From Roseimaritima ulvae (GTDB lineage Bacteria; Planctomycetota; Planctomycetia; Pirellulales; Pirellulaceae): a DNA stretch of 64,000 nucleotides. The position numbers were made by a program, and so were the translations under genes. The first letter of the stretch is position 1; each line of letters starts with the position of its first letter. The stretch is taken from positions 2,852,001-2,916,000 of the forward strand of contig NZ_CP042914.1 of the NCBI RefSeq assembly GCF_008065135.1, given 5' to 3'. This document shows positions 54,708 to 63,475 of this stretch, piece after piece. The notes beneath the pieces were generated by a model. The model saw nothing but the letters and a program-made list of their open reading frames with translations, had not been told where the DNA came from and did not search any database.

Positions 54708-56021
54708 ATGACTCAAACCGCTTCTACCGCCCCGGCAGCCTTTGACGCCGATGGCTTTCAAACTTTTTTGGCGACTCGCCAGGAACCCACTTGGCTGACC
54801 GACCTGCGTCGCCAAGCCTGGGATCACTTCGAAGCCATGCAGTGGCCTGAACGCCGCAGCGAAGAATGGATTCGTACCGACCTGCGTTTGTTCCAGCTGA
54901 AAAAGCATCATCCGCCGACCGCCCCTGCTGCGGATGTTGCGATGATTCGGCAGCTGACCGCTGGAGTGGATTTGGGCGGGCAGATCGAAACGCTCGACAG
55001 CCAGCTGCAGACCGACACGCTGGCCGAGGAACTGGCCGCGCAGGGCGTGGTGTTTGGCTCTCTCGAGCGATTGGCTGGTGAGCAGCCCGAGCTGGTCCGC
55101 AAGTATCTGTTCAGCACCTTCGACCCCGACTACGACAAGTTCGCGGCCTTGCATGCGGCGTTTTTCGCCGGCGGCCAGTTCTTGTACGTGCCCAAAGGCG
55201 TGGTCGTCGACCGCCCGCTGCACATCGCTTCGATGCTCAGTGATGGGGGTACCGACACCGGTCACACGGTGGTGGTGTTGGACGAAGGCGCCGAAGTGAC
55301 CGTGTTGCGGGAAGCCAACAGTCCTTCTCGCGAGGCCGGTGGACTGCATGTGGGGGCCGTGGAAATCATACAGGAAGCCCAGTCGCACCTCCGCTTTGTG
55401 GATTTGCAGGAATGGGGCTACAAATGCAACCATTTCGCTCACCAAAAGGCCCGGGTGGGCAAGGACGCCTCACTGCAGTGGACCATCGCCGCCATGGGGG
55501 CCGGGTTTGCCAAGGTCAATCAGACGGTAGAATTGGTCGGCGAGGGAGCATCGAGCCAAGTTAATGGCGTGATGTTCACCGAAGGTCGGCAACATGTCGC
55601 CTACCACACCCTGCAGCACCATGTCGCCGCAAATTGCCAAAGCGATTTCCTCTACAAGGCTGCTCAACAGGACCACAGCCGCACCGTCTGGCGCGGTATG
55701 ATTAAAGTCGACCAGGAAGCTCAGAAAACCAATGGCTACCAGCGGAACGATAACCTGGTGTTGTCGCAAACCTCGCGTGCCGATTCGATTCCTGGTCTGG
55801 AGATCGAAGCGGATGACGTGCGTTGCACCCATGGCAGCACCACCGCTCAGGTCGACGAAGAACAAATTTTTTACGCGTTGTGTCGCGGGTTTACCCGCAA
55901 AGAAGCGGTGCGAATGATTGTCACCGGTTTCTTCCAACAAATTTTTGACCGTATCACGATCGAAAGCGTACGCGAAGCGCTCGGTCGTTCCATCGCCCAA
56001 CAAGTCCGTGAGTACGAGTAG
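54708..56021 (+). CDS. sufD: Fe-S assembly protein SufD
   Basis: SufD is the partner of SufB in the scaffold. The 437-residue protein has an N-terminal helical part (TWLTDLRRQAWDHFEAMQWP) and the beta-helical core (FAALHAAFFAGGQFLYVPKG near 145, HTVVVLDEGAEVTVL). The SufBD C-terminal block is DVRCTHGSTTAQVDEEQIFYAL with the expected Cys and His. The next gene begins 5 bases after its stop. Confidence 0.96.
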   Translation: MTQTASTAPAAFDADGFQTFLATRQEPTWLTDLRRQAWDHFEAMQWPERRSEEWIRTDLRLFQLKKHHPPTAPAADVAMIRQLTAGVDLGGQIETLDSQLQTDTLAEELAAQGVVFGSLERLAGEQPELVRKYLFSTFDPDYDKFAALHAAFFAGGQFLYVPKGVVVDRPLHIASMLSDGGTDTGHTVVVLDEGAEVTVLREANSPSREAGGLHVGAVEIIQEAQSHLRFVDLQEWGYKCNHFAHQKARVGKDASLQWTIAAMGAGFAKVNQTVELVGEGASSQVNGVMFTEGRQHVAYHTLQHHVAANCQSDFLYKAAQQDHSRTVWRGMIKVDQEAQKTNGYQRNDNLVLSQTSRADSIPGLEIEADDVRCTHGSTTAQVDEEQIFYALCRGFTRKEAVRMIVTGFFQQIFDRITIESVREALGRSIAQQVREYE

Positions 56022-56026
56022 CAAAC

Positions 56027-56347
56027 ATGGCCCTCTGCGAAGACCAAGTACGCGAATCGTTGAAACAAGTGATCGATCCCGAACTGTACGTCAACATCGT
56101 CGACCTGGGATTGATTTACACCGTCGATATTGAAGAGCCCAATGAAGAAGGTTTGCACGACGTGGTGGTCGAGATGACCATGACCAGCCCGATGTGCCCG
56201 GCCGGACCGCAACTGGTTGCCGGCGCCAAAGGGGCCGTCGAAGGACTGGATGAGGTGGGCGAAGCGGAAATCAAAGTGGTCATGGAACCACCATGGTCAC
56301 AGGACATGATGTCCGATGACGCTCGCGATCAACTCAACATCTTTTAG
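56027..56347 (+). CDS. sufT: SufT / MIP18-family Fe-S assembly factor
   Basis: The 106-residue DUF59 protein contains DPELYVNIVDLGLIY near 17-31 and the Cys motif MTSPMCPAGPQL near 54. SufT-like proteins help in Fe-S maturation, and this one closes the suf cluster. The gene starts 5 bases after sufD and ends 10 bases before the mfnD-like gene. Confidence 0.9.
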   Translation: MALCEDQVRESLKQVIDPELYVNIVDLGLIYTVDIEEPNEEGLHDVVVEMTMTSPMCPAGPQLVAGAKGAVEGLDEVGEAEIKVVMEPPWSQDMMSDDARDQLNIF

Positions 56348-56357
56348 TTGCATACCG

Positions 56358-57377
56358 ATGCGCATGTTTGCTGCGGAATTCGTTTGCGGTGGAGGTTTCT
56401 CCCGGCGCGACCTGTCCGATGTTCCCACGCCCCTGCGGCGTGAAGGCGTCGCGATGTTACGAGCTCTCGCCGAAGACCTGTCGGAACTGGGCGAAGTGGT
56501 GGTGCCGTTGGATTCGCGGATCCAGGTCAAGCTGCCACGCAACGTGATCCCGGTGCCGATCAACGGCTCGCAACCGCTTTGGCCCCAGTGGGTGGCCGCG
56601 GCTCGCGATTGTGAGTCGGCCATCATCGTCGCGCCCGAACAGGGCGGTACCTTGGCTCAAGCGGTTTCGATGTTGCGCGCCGGTGGTTTGGAACCGACGA
56701 TGTCCAGCGGCGATTTTCTGCGAGTCGCCAGCGACAAATGGGAAACCGCGCGGACCTTCGCCGTCAATCGCGTGCCCCATCCGCCGACCTATGTCTGCAG
56801 CACGTTGGGTGAAGCGGATCGGTCGGCGGCCACACGTTGGGTGGTTAAGCCGCGCGATGGCTGTGGCACCGAACGTATCTCGGTGTTCGACTGCTTCGAC
56901 AAAGCCGCGGCCGCGTTGACCGAAGGCGCGATCCTGCAAGGCTGGTCGCCGGGCACGCCGGTTTCGGTGGGCTTGATCGTCGTGGGCGGGCAGATGACTC
57001 TGCTGCCGGCGGTGGCCCAAGCGATCGATTCGGACTCCTGCAGTTATGCAGGCGGTCAGGGGCCTTTGTCCGATGATCTGCAGCGTCGCGTCACCTCGTT
57101 GGCGTCCTGTGCTCTGGCTGCCATGCCACCCACCGCCAAAGGTTTTGTGGGGTTGGATCTGATTCTGGCCGACCAACCCAGCGGCGACTGTGTGATTGAA
57201 GTCAATCCGCGGTTAACCACGTCGTATGTCGGACTGCGGCACATGGTCGAAGGCAATCTGGCTGCCAGGATCATCGGCCACGGCAACGGACCGCTACGTT
57301 GCTCCGCCGAAGTGTCCAGTGTCCGCTGGGCACCCGATGGTCAGGTGTGGGTGAACGATTCGCTGGTCGATGAGTGA
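56358..57377 (+). CDS. ATP-grasp ligase, MfnD-like (tyramine-glutamate ligase homologue)
   Basis: The 339-residue protein is an ATP-grasp enzyme: lysine WVVKPRDGCGTERI near 158, VSVGLIVVGGQMTLLP near 205 and the Mg-binding end IEVNPRLTTSYVGLRHMVEGN near 281. It resembles the ATP-grasp protein of methanofuran/H4MPT-linked C1 gene sets (MfnD in methanogens, OrfY in methylotrophs). MfnD joins tyramine and glutamate in methanofuran synthesis. The ATG at 56358 is preferred to a longer frame that overlaps sufT. The overlap with the next gene, itself a C1-pathway homologue, supports the call. Confidence 0.75.
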   Translation: MRMFAAEFVCGGGFSRRDLSDVPTPLRREGVAMLRALAEDLSELGEVVVPLDSRIQVKLPRNVIPVPINGSQPLWPQWVAAARDCESAIIVAPEQGGTLAQAVSMLRAGGLEPTMSSGDFLRVASDKWETARTFAVNRVPHPPTYVCSTLGEADRSAATRWVVKPRDGCGTERISVFDCFDKAAAALTEGAILQGWSPGTPVSVGLIVVGGQMTLLPAVAQAIDSDSCSYAGGQGPLSDDLQRRVTSLASCALAAMPPTAKGFVGLDLILADQPSGDCVIEVNPRLTTSYVGLRHMVEGNLAARIIGHGNGPLRCSAEVSSVRWAPDGQVWVNDSLVDE

Positions 57378-58419
57378 GTCTGTCAGCGTAGCTCGCGGCG
57401 ATGATGACGGTGATGGTCAATCGCCGTACGTGGTCGGGCTGGACATCGGCGGCGCGAATCTAAAACTCGCCGATACCCGCGGCGTCGCCCGCGATGAACC
57501 TTTTCCACTGTGGAAGTCGCCTCAGCGGTTGACCGCACGGCTGCGCGAATTGCTTGGCGAGTGTTCCGCGGACGCTCCCTTGGCGGTGACCATGACCGGC
57601 GAGCTCGCCGACTGCTTTGACGATGCTGCTCACGGGGTCCGGTTTATCGCCGAAGCAGTGCTTGCCGCGGCTCCACAAAGTGCTTCCATCGTTTTTTATG
57701 GTGTCGATGGCCGCTTCGCCAACTTGGCGGAAGTCCGGCATGATCCCGATCGATTTGCCGCCTCTAACTGGCACGCACTGGCATATTATCTTGCCGCTCA
57801 ACTAGTCCCCGATGCATTGTTGATCGATATTGGATCGACCACCTGTGACATCATCCCGTTGCAAAGCGGTCGCGTGGGGACTGATTCGAAAAGCGACTTC
57901 GACCGACTGGTTGCCGGCGAGCTGCTTTATCTGGGCATCGGTCGCACGCCGGTTTGCGCCGTTGTCGACCATCTGACATTCGAGGGACGCAACGTGCCGG
58001 TGATGAATGAACTGTTCGCCACCACGGGCGATTGTGCATTGATGTTGGGGATCGAAGCGGAAGACTTTTTGGATACGGATACGGACACGGCGGATGGCAA
58101 ACCGCGCAGCCGAACTGCCGCGACGGCACGCTTGGCCCGCATGATCGGACTGGATCGGCGACGTTTTACCGAGCAGCACGCCGTAGGCTGCAGTCGCCAA
58201 GTGTTGCAAGCCGTGCAGCAGCGGGTCGCCGCAGCAGTTGCCGCAGCGCCAACGCAACAAACGTGGATCTTGAGCGGTCACGGGCAGGCTTTGCTGAGCG
58301 ACACAGCGCCGGCGGGCGTCGAGGTGATCGACCTGCGAGAGAGGTTGGGCGAGTCCCTTAGCCGCGTCGCGCCGGCCTACGCCGTCGCGCAGCTGCAAGC
58401 CCAAGCGTGGCCCCTGTAG
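57370..58419 (+). CDS. Hydantoinase/oxoprolinase-type protein, MfnF-like (H4MPT-linked C1 pathway)
   Basis: The 349-residue protein has the sugar-kinase/actin-like fold of the hydantoinase A family. It has a phosphate loop VVGLDIGGANLKLAD near 21-35, a second loop DALLIDIGSTTCDIIPL near 146 and TWILSGHGQALL near 297. This pattern is that of the C1-transfer pathway proteins identified as MfnF in methanogens, which couple the phenol and furan parts of methanofuran. It overlaps the mfnD-like gene by 8 bases, so the two are co-translated. Methanofuran-type cofactors occur in planctomycetes with H4MPT-linked formaldehyde oxidation. Other genes of that pathway are not in this window. Confidence 0.8.
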   Translation: MSESVSVARGDDDGDGQSPYVVGLDIGGANLKLADTRGVARDEPFPLWKSPQRLTARLRELLGECSADAPLAVTMTGELADCFDDAAHGVRFIAEAVLAAAPQSASIVFYGVDGRFANLAEVRHDPDRFAASNWHALAYYLAAQLVPDALLIDIGSTTCDIIPLQSGRVGTDSKSDFDRLVAGELLYLGIGRTPVCAVVDHLTFEGRNVPVMNELFATTGDCALMLGIEAEDFLDTDTDTADGKPRSRTAATARLARMIGLDRRRFTEQHAVGCSRQVLQAVQQRVAAAVAAAPTQQTWILSGHGQALLSDTAPAGVEVIDLRERLGESLSRVAPAYAVAQLQAQAWPL

Positions 58420-58723
58420 CATGGCCCCCCGGCCCGTGTCGGTCCACGGGCGTAACCTGCAATCCGCTTCAGTCGGCAATGATACGGTGCCTGGCCCCGC
58501 CCGATTCCTGGGGGATGTGAAACGTATCAATCGTCAATAATTGACTTCGCGTCCCGGAGGGAATTGGAAAAGTTAAATTGGAAAATGAAAAGTGCAAAAT
58601 GGCTGTGAATTCCTACCAATTTGCATTTTGCAATTCTCATTTCTTGCAGGGCCCTGGAGAACGACGGGTTACGCGAGACACGGGCCGGGGACCCATGCTA
58701 CTTTTGTACACGGGCCGGGGACC
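58420..58723. repeat. Intergenic region with dispersed repeats, target of the IS
   Basis: No gene. GTAGCATGG-family copies lie at 58414-58440 (direct) and 58679-58701 (inverted). A further inverted copy beginning at 58709 is interrupted by the IS4-family element at 58724 and continues at 60165. Confidence 0.75.
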
Positions 58724-60175
58724 CAGGGCTGTAAGGGTATCCCTGAACATCGATTTTCGTGTATTTTCGTGTTTTTCGCTACACGGAGGTTCGCGATGTC
58801 ACCCAAGGTTTTTGATCGTTTCGTTGACAAGGCACCATTTGCTGTCATGACCAGGATCCTCGCACAAGATTTTATCGGGAGCGATCTGAATCGAATCTTT
58901 GATGACAATCGTGAGCTGCAGTACGACTACATTGCGACGTTTCAGGCAGTGGCAGCGACCGTCGCCGATGTAGCCCTCAATTTCAGCGAAAACTTTAACC
59001 AAGCGTATAAAGAACACAAAGAGGAACTTGGGGTAAGCCGGCAGTCCTTTTATGCCAAGACCAGAGGCATCGAGCCAGCGGTCAGCGAAGCCATGGTGGC
59101 ACATTCCGCAGAGCGGGCGGCCAAAATGCATGATGCCTTGGGATTTGAACCCTGGGAGGTGCTGCCCGGTTATCGGTGCCTAAGCATTGATGGGAATGTG
59201 CTGGCGAAGTCTGACAAACGATTGAAAGAGCTCAGGGAAGTCAAAGGCGCTCCCATGCCCGGCAAGATCGTCGCGAGATTTGATTTGCAACGACAGATCT
59301 TTGATCGCACATACGTACTGCTTGACGGCCACTCGCAGGAGTCGAAGTGTTGCGACCGGATCGTCGATGATCTTGTTGCCAAGGATGTGATCATCGCCGA
59401 TCGCCATTACTGCGTTGTTTCGTTTATGGTCAAGATCGCAGCAGCCAGTGGCTTCTTTGTGATTCGCCAACACGGGCGTTTGAAAGGCGTTTTATTGGGG
59501 AAACGTAAACGTATTGGTCGTATCAGCACCGGAGTAGTCTATGAACAAAAGATGAAACTCACTGCTGCGGATGACGCCATGGTGGTTCGTCGAATGACTG
59601 TCGAACTTGACCAACCGACCCGCGACGGTGACCAAGTGATTCACGTACTAACCAACCTCCCCAATGACGTCCTGGCTACGGATGTAGCTGAACTGTATCG
59701 CCATCGCTGGGAAGTAGAAACCGCGTTTAACGTGCTGCAGATGACACTCACTTGTGAGCACTCAGGGATCGGTCACCCTTGCGCAGCGACATTTCTATTC
59801 TGCTCGTCCGTCCTTGCGTTCAATTTGCGGCAAACGATCTTTGCCACTTTGTTTTCAACTCACGACGAAGAAGATGTTGAAGAAGTAAGCCACTTTCATC
59901 TTTCGAAGAACGTTTCCGATAAAACCGAAGGCATGCTCATTGCGATTACCGAAGACGAATGGACCGAACTAATTCCATCAACAATCAAAGGAGTTGTCAC
60001 GTTGCTAACAAGGATCGCAAGCAAAATCGCCCTAGCTGACTTTCGCAAATCCAGACGTGCCCCAAAGAAGAAAAAGCCGCACCGATCAAGGAACGTTGCT
60101 TCATCGCACGTTTCTACGGCTAAACTACTTGGCTTGACATAATCAATGTACCCTTACAGCCCTGGGCCGGGGACC
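58713..60175 (+). mobile_element. IS4-family insertion sequence with target duplication
   Basis: The element proper runs from 58724 to 60164 (1,441 bases). Its ends are perfect 16-base inverted repeats, CAGGGCTGTAAGGGTA (58724-58739) and TACCCTTACAGCCCTG (60149-60164). The 11-base direct repeat GGCCGGGGACC flanks it (58713-58723 and 60165-60175). Perfect ends and duplication and an intact transposase suggest recent insertion. The target is a GTAGCATG-family dispersed repeat. Confidence 0.93.
58796..60142 (+). CDS. IS4-family transposase
   Basis: The 448-residue transposase has the DDE catalytic residues: Asp in CLSIDGN near 130, Asp in VIIADRHYC near 200 and the YREK-type block YRHRWEVETAFNVL near 303-316. 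The C-terminus is basic (RKSRRAPKKKKPHRSR). The ATG at 58796 has GGAGG 6 bases upstream; the longer frame begins outside the inverted repeats and is rejected. Intact on inspection. Confidence 0.92.
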   Translation: MSPKVFDRFVDKAPFAVMTRILAQDFIGSDLNRIFDDNRELQYDYIATFQAVAATVADVALNFSENFNQAYKEHKEELGVSRQSFYAKTRGIEPAVSEAMVAHSAERAAKMHDALGFEPWEVLPGYRCLSIDGNVLAKSDKRLKELREVKGAPMPGKIVARFDLQRQIFDRTYVLLDGHSQESKCCDRIVDDLVAKDVIIADRHYCVVSFMVKIAAASGFFVIRQHGRLKGVLLGKRKRIGRISTGVVYEQKMKLTAADDAMVVRRMTVELDQPTRDGDQVIHVLTNLPNDVLATDVAELYRHRWEVETAFNVLQMTLTCEHSGIGHPCAATFLFCSSVLAFNLRQTIFATLFSTHDEEDVEEVSHFHLSKNVSDKTEGMLIAITEDEWTELIPSTIKGVVTLLTRIASKIALADFRKSRRAPKKKKPHRSRNVASSHVSTAKLLGLT

Positions 60176-60193
60176 CATGCTACTTGGGGGCGT

Positions 60194-61114
60194 CTAGAGG
60201 TGTGTTAGGGCCAGGGTGGCTAAGCCGTAGAACGTGTATTCGACGTCTTCGCTGGGGTCCATGGCAAAGCCGGCGAAGCCACCGGTTTCGCGTTGCATCT
60301 GCATCGCGTAACTGCGGATTCGTGGTCGCGAAACCCGCTCGGCGGCTTGTAGGTCGGTCAGGGTAATCATTCCCGTGCAGCTGCTCAGCAGGTCGGCCAG
60401 CGGGATCCGGGTATTGGCGGTCAGGCCACCTTCGTCGGACTGCATGTCGGCCAAGAAGTCGGCCGTGCGGGCGGCGATGTCGGGGGTTAGAGCGTCGAAG
60501 GTTTGCAGTGCGCCGATGGCCGCTGCGGTGGGGTTCACCCCGGCTCGTTTGCCCACACGAATTTCCAGGAACCCGCCTTCGGGGTGTTCGTGCCGTTTCA
60601 GAAAATCAACCGCGCGGCCTGGATCCGGCAGCGGGATACCGATCAATTCATAGCACAGCGAGGTGAGGAAGGTTTGGTAGGTGCTGCCGGCTCGGCCTTC
60701 GCGGCTTTTGGCGTAGCCACCGTCGTCACGACGCAGCGATTCGAGCAACGTCGAGAGGTTTTGCGGCCACTGCGGGTCGGCGTCGGCCAGCACGTCGATG
60801 TCGGCGATCAATTGCAGCACGGCGGCGCCAAAGACCAGCGAGATCAGGTCGATGACGCTCTCTTCCTGGTCCAGTCGGGAACGCAGGAAGTTGGCCGCCG
60901 CGATGGCTTGCGGTTCTTCCAAGGCGTCCAGGATCATCAGGGCCCGCAGGGCGAAACCGGTGTAATACGGATCGCTGCCGCCTTCGCGACCTCCGAAGCC
61001 ACCGTCGGGGTTTTGTTGTTTCAGCAGCCAGTTAGCGTGGCGCTGGCGGAGCTCGTCGGGCAACTCCAGCGCGCCGGCGGCCAGGCGAAAGGTCAAGTCT
61101 TGCAGGTACGGCAC
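60194..61114 (-). CDS. Prenyltransferase/squalene-oxidase repeat protein
   Basis: The 306-residue protein is an alpha-alpha toroid made of repeats with the QNPDGGFGG, RRDDGGYAK, EHPEGGFLE, QSDEGGLTA and QRETGGFAG motifs. It resembles the beta subunit of protein geranylgeranyl transferases. The repeat proteins in bacteria usually have unknown function. I do not see the full zinc site (Asp-Cys-His) of true protein prenyltransferases, so the enzymatic label is uncertain. The gene is the last of a minus-strand group, 11 bases after the acylphosphatase gene. Confidence 0.8.
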   Translation of the reverse strand: MPYLQDLTFRLAAGALELPDELRQRHANWLLKQQNPDGGFGGREGGSDPYYTGFALRALMILDALEEPQAIAAANFLRSRLDQEESVIDLISLVFGAAVLQLIADIDVLADADPQWPQNLSTLLESLRRDDGGYAKSREGRAGSTYQTFLTSLCYELIGIPLPDPGRAVDFLKRHEHPEGGFLEIRVGKRAGVNPTAAAIGALQTFDALTPDIAARTADFLADMQSDEGGLTANTRIPLADLLSSCTGMITLTDLQAAERVSRPRIRSYAMQMQRETGGFAGFAMDPSEDVEYTFYGLATLALTHL

Positions 61115-61125
61115 TCAGGTTCACT

Positions 61126-61410
61126 TTAGTACGCGATTCGGAAACGATCGAATTCATCAGTTGCCGGACCTCGTCGGAGGTCCACCGTATCAATCCGGTG
61201 CCGCAACTGTTCGGCGATCCGATCGAGATAGGCATCCACATCGCCCGGCCAGCCCTCGGCGACCAGTTCGACGCTGCCATCGGGCAAATTGCGAACGGTC
61301 CCCGTGACGCCGGCGTTTTCAGCGAGCATTGCTGTGGTGGCGCGGAATCCTACGCCCTGCACGGTTCCGTTGTAAATCGCTTTGACGCGAATTTTTTCCG
61401 ACATGTTCAT
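61126..61410 (-). CDS. acyP: Acylphosphatase
   Basis: The small enzyme hydrolyses acyl phosphates. The 94-residue product has the signature GTVQGVGFRATTAML with the catalytic Arg, and the VRNLPDGSVELVAEG block with the catalytic Asn. The start may be the ATG at 61410, which overlaps the phosphatase stop codon, or the ATG two codons later. Translational coupling with the upstream gene is likely. Confidence 0.92.
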   Translation of the reverse strand: MNMSEKIRVKAIYNGTVQGVGFRATTAMLAENAGVTGTVRNLPDGSVELVAEGWPGDVDAYLDRIAEQLRHRIDTVDLRRGPATDEFDRFRIAY

Positions 61411-63137
61411 CAGATGTTGGTGGCCAGCTCGACATTGGTTTCGCGATCGGCCAGCGGTTGTTCCACGGCCACGCGTTCAATGATCACCACGCACATGTCG
61501 TCGTCCTGGGGGCCGCTGCCGACGTGCGAGGCCACAGCTCCGACCAGTCGTTGCAAGGTGGCGTCGGCATCTTCACCGGCCGCCACGATCTCCCGCACCG
61601 CTTCGGTTCCGAACTGTTCGTCTTCGCCATTCATGGCTTCGTTGATGCCGTCGGTATACATTAACGCCAAATCTCCGACTTCCATTTTCAGCGGGACGGC
61701 TTCGTAATCCATGCCTTCGTCGATGGCGATGGGAAGTCCGGATTCTTCTTCGCCGGGTTCGCTGATCGAACCGTCGGAGGCTTTGCGAACGATCGGGCAC
61801 ATGTGGCCGGCATTGACGATACTGACGATATCTTTGATCGGATCAATGACCATTAACAAGAACGTCACAAAGCGTTCGATCTGCAAAGCGCTCATGCGGT
61901 CATTGAGGACTTCAATGGCTTTGGCCACGTCCGGTTCGCCGGCCAAGCAGAAACGTGTTTCGGCGGACAGTTTAGCCATGAACATCGCCGCCGCGACGCC
62001 ATGCCCGACGACATCGGCCACGACCACGCCCACACGATCGCCGGGCAACCGGATGTAGTCGAAGTAATCGCCACCGATGTGATGAGCCGCTTTATAGAAA
62101 CTCCGCAAGCGGTAGCCGGCGATCTCGGGGGGCTGCTGCGGCAAGAACGCCTGCTGGACTTCGGTGGATAGTTTCAGATCCTGTTCGACTTCCCGCTGCG
62201 CGAGGGCTTGTTCGTGCAGTTGAGCGTTACGGATCACGATCCCGGCCTGAGCCGCCACGGCCGCCAGCAAGTCGACATCGTTTTCCGCGAACCGGCCCTG
62301 ACCTTCGCTGGAGTCGATTTGTAAGGCTCCGAAGGCGACGCCTTCGCTGTCCAGCAGCGGCGCGCAAACCATCGAGCGAATGCGGAAATCAGCGATCGAG
62401 GCGGCGGCATCAAAACGATCGTCGTTGGCCGCGTCGAGCGACAGAATCGGTTCGCCGCCGGTCATCGCTTCGTGGATGATCGTACGACTGATGCGGATCA
62501 TCTGTTCTTGTTGGTTGCCGCGCGTTTTAACCCACCGTGGGGCCAGCGAACCATCGGCTTCGCGGAGGACTACAAATCCGCGGTCGGCTTGACTGAAAAT
62601 TTCGAACAGCGTCGCCAGGACTTTGGGCAACACGTCGTCCAGCGACAGAGCTTGGCCCAAGTTGCGAGTGATTTTTAGCAACGCCGCCAATTTGGCTTCG
62701 GCCGAAGCGGCGATCCGGGACGTATCGCCCGATCGTCGGATGTCGATCCGCGAACTGGAATCATCGTCGCTGCTGACCGGGTCATCGACCATCATGATGC
62801 CGAACTGTGTGCCATCGAAGGTCATCTCGGAGCTGGGCGTGAAGGCCGGTGGCGAATCCAAGTGAAAGGTCAGCTCGACTTCGCAAATGCGAATCCGGTC
62901 ACCCTCTTCCAAATGATGGGTGTTGGTCACCAGTTTGCCGTTGACGAACGTCCCGTTGCGGCTCTGCAAATCTTCCAGAAAGTGCCCCGCCTCGGTCTTG
63001 AAAATCTTGGCATGGTGCCGGCTGACCGCCCCGACCGTGAGGATCACGTCACACTCCGGATGCCGACCGATGATCGCAGTGTCGGACAAATCATAGCGTC
63101 CGACGGTGCCTTCGCTGCGGGACGAAAGAAAGGCCAT
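61410..63137 (-). CDS. FHA-GAF-PP2C (SpoIIE/RsbU-type) serine phosphatase
   Basis: The 575-residue signalling protein has an FHA domain (about 1-95; GRHPECDVILTVGAVSRHHA and LQSRNGTFVNG) that binds phosphothreonine. A GAF domain follows (about 150-310; APLLDSEGVAFGALQIDSSEG), then a short coiled coil and a PP2C/SpoIIE catalytic domain (about 330-560). The latter has metal-binding Asp in GGDYFDYIRLPGDRVGVVVADVVGHG and MYTDGINEAMN. It probably dephosphorylates an anti-anti-sigma factor or another Ser/Thr-phosphorylated protein. A partner is not encoded nearby. Start ATG at 63137. Confidence 0.94.
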   Translation of the reverse strand: MAFLSSRSEGTVGRYDLSDTAIIGRHPECDVILTVGAVSRHHAKIFKTEAGHFLEDLQSRNGTFVNGKLVTNTHHLEEGDRIRICEVELTFHLDSPPAFTPSSEMTFDGTQFGIMMVDDPVSSDDDSSSRIDIRRSGDTSRIAASAEAKLAALLKITRNLGQALSLDDVLPKVLATLFEIFSQADRGFVVLREADGSLAPRWVKTRGNQQEQMIRISRTIIHEAMTGGEPILSLDAANDDRFDAAASIADFRIRSMVCAPLLDSEGVAFGALQIDSSEGQGRFAENDVDLLAAVAAQAGIVIRNAQLHEQALAQREVEQDLKLSTEVQQAFLPQQPPEIAGYRLRSFYKAAHHIGGDYFDYIRLPGDRVGVVVADVVGHGVAAAMFMAKLSAETRFCLAGEPDVAKAIEVLNDRMSALQIERFVTFLLMVIDPIKDIVSIVNAGHMCPIVRKASDGSISEPGEEESGLPIAIDEGMDYEAVPLKMEVGDLALMYTDGINEAMNGEDEQFGTEAVREIVAAGEDADATLQRLVGAVASHVGSGPQDDDMCVVIIERVAVEQPLADRETNVELATNI

Positions 63138-63403
63138 GGTGGGTGCTCAACGGTACAAGAGGGAGCAAGGGATCACGGCCCGGAACTCATCCGCAGCGTG
63201 ATAGCCAACCTACGAGAGCGGCGGCACGGGTTGCAAACAGGCCAATCGGAGGGTGGAAGTAATTTTGCCCTGTCAGCCGCGCCGCGTCAACGAATGGCCC
63301 GGCTCAAGCCCCATGCCGAGAACGCCAGTCGGATGCCGACGACGCGAACAATTCATTTTGGGACCACCTTGACAATCCAGGCCGCGATCTTAGTTTAATA
63401 CGC

Positions 63404-63475
63404 GGCCCAATGGTGTAATTGGCAACACGATAGATTCTGGTTCTATTATTCCAGGTTCGAGTCCTGGTTGGGCTA
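63404..63475 (+). tRNA. trnQ: tRNA-Gln (anticodon CTG)
   Basis: A full cloverleaf is visible. The acceptor stem GGCCCAA/TTGGGCT has one G-U pair. D stem GTGT/ACAC, anticodon stem ATAGA/TCTAT around TTCTGGT with CTG at positions 34-36, T stem CCAGG/CCTGG with TTCGAGT, and discriminator A. CC follows in the genome, so CCA is partly encoded. The anticodon reads CAG. Confidence 0.95.
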
